Source: Deltaproteobacteria bacterium | Lineage (GTDB): Bacteria > Myxococcota_A > UBA796 > GCA-2862545 | DNA length: 37,396 nucleotides | NCBI GenBank assembly: GCA_006226595.1 | Contig: SBGP01000085.1 | Span: 1-37,396 of the forward strand | Reading direction: 5' to 3' | Part shown: piece after piece, positions 32,801 to 37,396 of the stretch | Position numbering within the stretch: position 1 is the first letter of the stretch | Layout of the letters: every line of letters starts with the position of its first letter | Notes under the pieces: model-generated | Databases searched by the model: none | What the model saw: the letters and a program-made list of their open reading frames with translations, nothing else | What the model was told of the DNA's origin: nothing | Translations under genes and position numbers: made by a program

Positions 32801-35800
32801 GTACACGGCGTGTCCGTTCGAGCCAGGTGACGTGCTCGTCTTCGGCCGCGAGACCGTGGGCCTGCCGCACGAGCTCGTCGAGCGCATGGGTGCGTGGAGC
32901 ATCCCGATGACGGGGCCGACGCGCAGCCTCAACCTGAGCAACTCGGTCGCCGTGGTCGTTTACCAGGCGCTCCAGGCCGTTCGCCCCGGACTGTTCGCGG
33001 GCTAGGCGCTACAGCCGCTCGAGCGAAAACATGTTCCAGGTGTTGAAGCCGTGGTTGTGCAGGTGCAGCACCAGCGGGTCGCCCTCGGCCGCGCCGAGCT
33101 CGGGCTCGAACTCCTCGAGGTACGCGGCGGCGTCGGCGGGAATCGGCACGGTGCGCTCGTAGAGCACCTCGCCGTCGAGGGTGAGCAGCAGGTGGCCCTC
33201 GGTCTGTTCCGCCCACACCAGATCGCTGTGGTACCAGTTGATGCGCAGGGTGTCGCCCGGCTCGAAGCTGTCGAGGAGGGCGTGCTGGAGCACTGCGTAG
33301 GGGCAGATCTCGGTGTCGACCTCCACGCCACCGAGCTCCTCGCCGAACCCGCCCGCGCCGCAGGCCGCGCCCTCGTCGTGCTCGGGCATCGGGTCCGCCG
33401 TCGCGGGAGCCGCGGTCCAGCTCACCCCGGCGATCAGCGGGACGGGCTCGGACGCGCCGCAGGCAACGAGCAGGAACGGGACGAAGTGACGCATGGCCTC
33501 ACCCTACGCGGGCCAGCGCGGAGGCGCCACCTCGGCGGGACTACGCGAAGTGGGCGAGGCACGCGTCGATGCGCGCGAGCACCTCGTCACGGGCGAAGAA
33601 CGCGACCGTCTGACCCAGACCCGGGGAGCTCGCGGTGCCGGTGAGTGCCATGCGAAGAGGCTGGGCGAGCTTGCCCATGCCGACCTCGCGGGCCTCGGCG
33701 AGCGACTTCACAGCCTCTTCGATGCCGTCGACGGTCCACACGCACTCGGCGATGGCGGAGCGCGTCGCCGCGAGGTGCGCCAGACCGGTGGGCTCGCCCT
33801 TGAGCAGCCACTTCGCCGCACCCTTGTCGTCGTAGGCGGTCGGGGCGGTCACGAAGAACGAGGCCTGGACGTCGAGGTCGGCGAAGGTCTTGATGCGGGC
33901 CTGGTACATCTCGAGCAGGTCGCGACGCTGCGCGGCGGAGAGTCCGGCGAGCGGCGACTCGGTCCAGCCGAGGTAGTCGTCGTGGGCCTCGACCAGTCGA
34001 TCGAGGGTGCTCCGGCGGATGGTCTCGCCGTTGAGCCACTCGAGCTTGGTGGTGTCGAACTTCGCGTTCGTCTTTCCGATGCGGTCGACGGTGAACAGCT
34101 CCTGCATCTCGGCGAGGGTCATCACCTCGCGGTCGTCGCCCGGGCTCCACCCGAGCAGGGCGAGGAAGTTGTTCAGCGCCTCGGGCAGGTAGCCGCCCTT
34201 CTTGAAGTCGGTGACGTCGATCATCGGCAGCGGCACGGCGAGGTGCTTGGCGATGGCCTCCGCGAGCGCGACGCCGTCGTTCTTCTTCTTCATGAACTGC
34301 TGCAGCTCGGCCGCATCCACACCGGTGGCCTCGGCGAGCCAGGCGTGGTCCTTCGCTCCGCGGGCCTTGCTCGCGTCACGGGCGGCGGCACGGGCGGTCT
34401 TCGCCTTGTCGCGCTTGGACATCTTCGAGCCGTCCATCGAGAAGATGAGCGGCATGTGGCCGTACTTCGGCGGCTCCCACCCGAGCGCCTCGTAGATCGC
34501 GAGGTGCTTGGGCGTGTTCATCAGGTGTTCCTGCCCGCGGAGGACCTGGGTGATGCCCATGTGGTGGTCGTCGACGACGACGGCGAAGTGGTAGGTCGGG
34601 AAGCCGTCGGCCTTGCGAACGACCACGTCCTCGAGCTTCTCGGCGGGCATGACCACGTCACCGAGCACCACGTCGTGGACGACGAGGTCGTGGCTGGGGG
34701 CGCGCAGGCGCACGACCGGCGTGCGTCCCTCGGCCTTGTAGCGAGCGACGTCCTCGTCGGCGTAGCCGGGGTGGCGGAAGACGAAGTCGCGCTTGGCGGC
34801 CTGTGCGGCGTCGCGCATGGCCTGGAGCTCCTCGCGACTCTCCCACGCCTCGTAGGCCTTGCCCTCGGCGAGCAGCTGGTCGAGGTAGCGGTTGTAGATG
34901 TCGAGTCGCTGGGACTGGAAGTACGGGCCGAAGTCGCCACCGACCTCCGGGCCCTCGTCCCACAGCAGCCCGAGCCACTTGAGGTCGTCGACGATGCCCT
35001 TCGCGGACTCCTCGGTGGAGCGAGCCTGATCGGTGTCTTCGATGCGAAGCACGAACTGGCCGCCCTCGCGACGCGCGTGGAGCAGGCAGTACAGCGCGGT
35101 GCGCGCGCCGCCGACGTGCAGCGAGCCGGTCGGGGAGGGGGCGAAGCGGGTGCGGACGGTCATGCGTTTCTCCGGAGGCCGTGGCGCGTGTCGCGCAGAC
35201 GTGTCGACGGACGCCAGGGCAGGGGGCCCCGCTATCCGAGCGGCGCGTTGGAGGCGAATCCCGGCGGTCTGGCGACGGACTGTCTCGGGCGACTGGGAAC
35301 TGCAGAGCTTGCCCCGGCGTTGTTCGGTGACTAGATCCGCGCTGCCACTTCACCTGGACCCGAACCCGGGCCGGGAACCAAGGGGGCTACCACCATGCGA
35401 CGTATGTTCCGCTCCAAGATCCACCGTGCGACCGTGACTCAGGCGGATCTCCACTACGAAGGCTCGGTCACCATCGACCGGGACCTGCTCGAAGCGGCGG
35501 ACATCCTGCCGTACGAGATGGTGAAGATCTGGAACGTCACCAATGGCAACCGCATCGAGACCTACGCGCTCGAGGGCGATGCCGGCAGCGGCGTGATCTG
35601 CATCAACGGGGCGGCTGCCCACCGGTTCGACCCGGGCGACATCGTGATCATCGCCACCTGGTCCGAGATGGACGAGGAGGCGGCGCGCAGCCATGAGCCG
35701 ATCGTGGTGCTGTGCGACGAGAACAACCGCATCAAGAACCCGCGCCTCGTCGAGGTCCCCGGCCCGAAGGTCCGCTCCGCGGGCCAGTAGGTCCCGCCAG

Positions 35801-37396
35801 GCGGTGTCGACCCAGACGAAGAAGGGGACGCTCAGGGCGTCCCCTCGCGTCGTGGTGGGGTTGGGTGGACGCTAGCAGGCTGCTGAAGACTCTCCCGTCG
35901 TGCTCTGGACCCGTTTCACGCCTTCGCCCGTCGTCTCGTCAGTCACGTGCTTCAGTACGTTCCCTCCTCGACTTTCGGGGAGTCGCTGCACGACCGGCCG
36001 AATACGCAAAACGGCCCTCAGACCACTCGGTCCGACTTTTTCAGCAGCCTGCTAGAGGTCCATGCCCTCGCCGCGCTCCACCGCACGCTCGAGCTCCTCG
36101 CGGGCGCGCTCCAGCTCGCGCTCGGCCTCGCGCAGGCGACGCTCCGCCTCCCGGACCTCGAGCTCTTCCTCGCGCTCGGCGCCGCGACGGGTCTCGCGCT
36201 CTCGGGCGGCACGCTCGCGCTCGCGGGCCGCGTACTCGCGCTCGCGGCTGGCGTACTCGCGCTCCCGCATCGCTTCCTCGCGGTGCCGCATGGCCTCCTC
36301 GCGCTGCCGCTCGGCCTGCTCCATCCACTGGTCCATGTCGATCTCCCAGCCGAAGCCCTCGGCTTCGAGCTCGCGCATGGCGTCTTCGACCTCGCGCATG
36401 GCCTCGCCGACGGCCTCTTCGATGGCGCGCTCGTCGAAGTGCAGCGTGTGGGCGCCCTGACCGTCGCCGAGCACGATCACACCGTCCTTGCCGCCCAGGT
36501 CGATGACGATGCGGTCGCCGTCGTCGAGGAACTGGAGCTGACCGAGGGCGCCGAGCCCCTGCAGGGCCTCGAGTCCTTCGAGCGCCTCGAGTCCTTCGAG
36601 CGCCTCGAGCCCGGCGAGCCCGTCTGCATCGAACTGAAACGCGAAACCGTGGGTGAAGGCCTCCGGCGGCGCCGGGGGAGCGGGCGGGACCGGGTGGTCG
36701 TGCGCCGGCGGGGCCGGGGGCGCGGGAGGAGCCGGAGCCACGTGATGGCGGTGCGCGCGCCAGCTCGCCTCGGGGGCCATCGGCGCCTCGCCGCGAGGGC
36801 GAACCTCGACGATGTGCACGCTGCGCTGCGAGCTCCCGTCTCGCGAGCCGGTCATGGTCTCGATCTCGATGACCTGGCTGTCGCCCTCGTCCTGGACGTC
36901 GACGAAGGTCTCCTGGTCCTCGGAGAGCAGCGGCACGCGCATGTCCTTGCCGTCGATGCGCAGCACGAGCTGGTCGCCCTCCACGTGCCAGTCCACCTCG
37001 GCGTCGCCGGAGACGGTCACGTCCTGGGCGATGGCGGCGCTCGCACCGAGGGCGGCGAGACCGGCCATGGCGAGGCCGGGCAGGGCCCACCGGGGGCGTC
37101 GGCTGGGGGCCGGGCGGCCGAGAATGCGCTGGATACGGTCCATGAGGCTTCCTCCGTTTGCGGCGGGAACGGTGAGGGCGTCGAGGCGCCAGGCCTCGAG
37201 CTCGGTGAGGGCACGGGCATAGGTGACGCGGTCCTCGAGCAGCTCGATGACCTCGGCGTCCGTCGCCGCCTCGCGTTCCTCTCGGACCCGCGCCGACAGC
37301 CAACGTGCGGCGGGGTGATAGAACAGCGCGGCGTCGAGCGCGGACTGGATCAGGTTCACCGCGTAGTCGAGGCGACGCAGGTGCACGAGCTCGTGC

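Overview
The window is GC-rich, tightly packed bacterial chromosome, most likely from a Myxococcota (former Deltaproteobacteria) lineage. This is inferred from the many lipoproteins with Asp/Thr/Ser/Gly linkers, a thrombospondin-type-3 (TSP3) secreted protein, a five-haem lipoprotein, a sigma-54 activator, a Ser/Thr kinase and a multi-PAS hybrid kinase. No rRNA, tRNA, CRISPR array or intact transposase was seen. Genes are often joined by ATGA, GTGA, TGATG or CTGA junctions, which imply translational coupling.

Layout. 1-2.3 kb: truncated copy of a short repeat element, a TSP3 protein, a heptad-repeat coiled-coil protein and a small membrane protein. 2.3-4.9 kb (minus): a regulatory unit with a near-consensus sigma-54 promoter, an upstream cluster of GATC/TGGATC words, an MBL-fold hydrolase, and a GAF/AAA+/Fis sigma-54 activator whose ribosome-binding site lies in a hairpin. 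4.9-10 kb (minus): hybrid histidine kinase, isoaspartyl methyltransferase, CPBP-family lipoprotein and SDR epimerase. 10-11.4 kb: lipoprotein and START-like protein. 11.4-14.2 kb (plus): thrS, preceded by a leader whose hairpin has the exact geometry of a threonine tRNA anticodon arm, then a small PAS protein. 14.2-22.5 kb (minus): an envelope cluster of TonB-dependent receptor, two lipoproteins, a membrane protein with a zinc-finger-like N-terminus, Cys-rich lipoprotein, ferritin-like protein, five-haem cytochrome lipoprotein (apparent CTG start) and a membrane protein. 22.5-27.5 kb: alpha/beta hydrolase, zinc-ribbon protein, orphan ParA, sulfatase-fold protein and fructose-bisphosphatase. 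27.5-32 kb (minus): Ser/Thr kinase, PlsB-like acyltransferase, GpsA-like protein lacking the usual catalytic lysine, and a membrane protein. 32-35.8 kb: DCC protein and trmL, a lipoprotein, gltX and panD. 35.8-37.4 kb: second, complete repeat-element copy, then a truncated M56 (BlaR1-like) gene.

The points most worth a second look are the thrS leader, the sigma-54 circuit, the repeat element placed at stop codons of two genes, the envelope redox cluster, and the kinase/acyltransferase/GpsA-like operon. Starts were chosen from ribosome-binding sites, signal peptides and overlap junctions. Functional statements rest on motif recognition by eye, without database searches.
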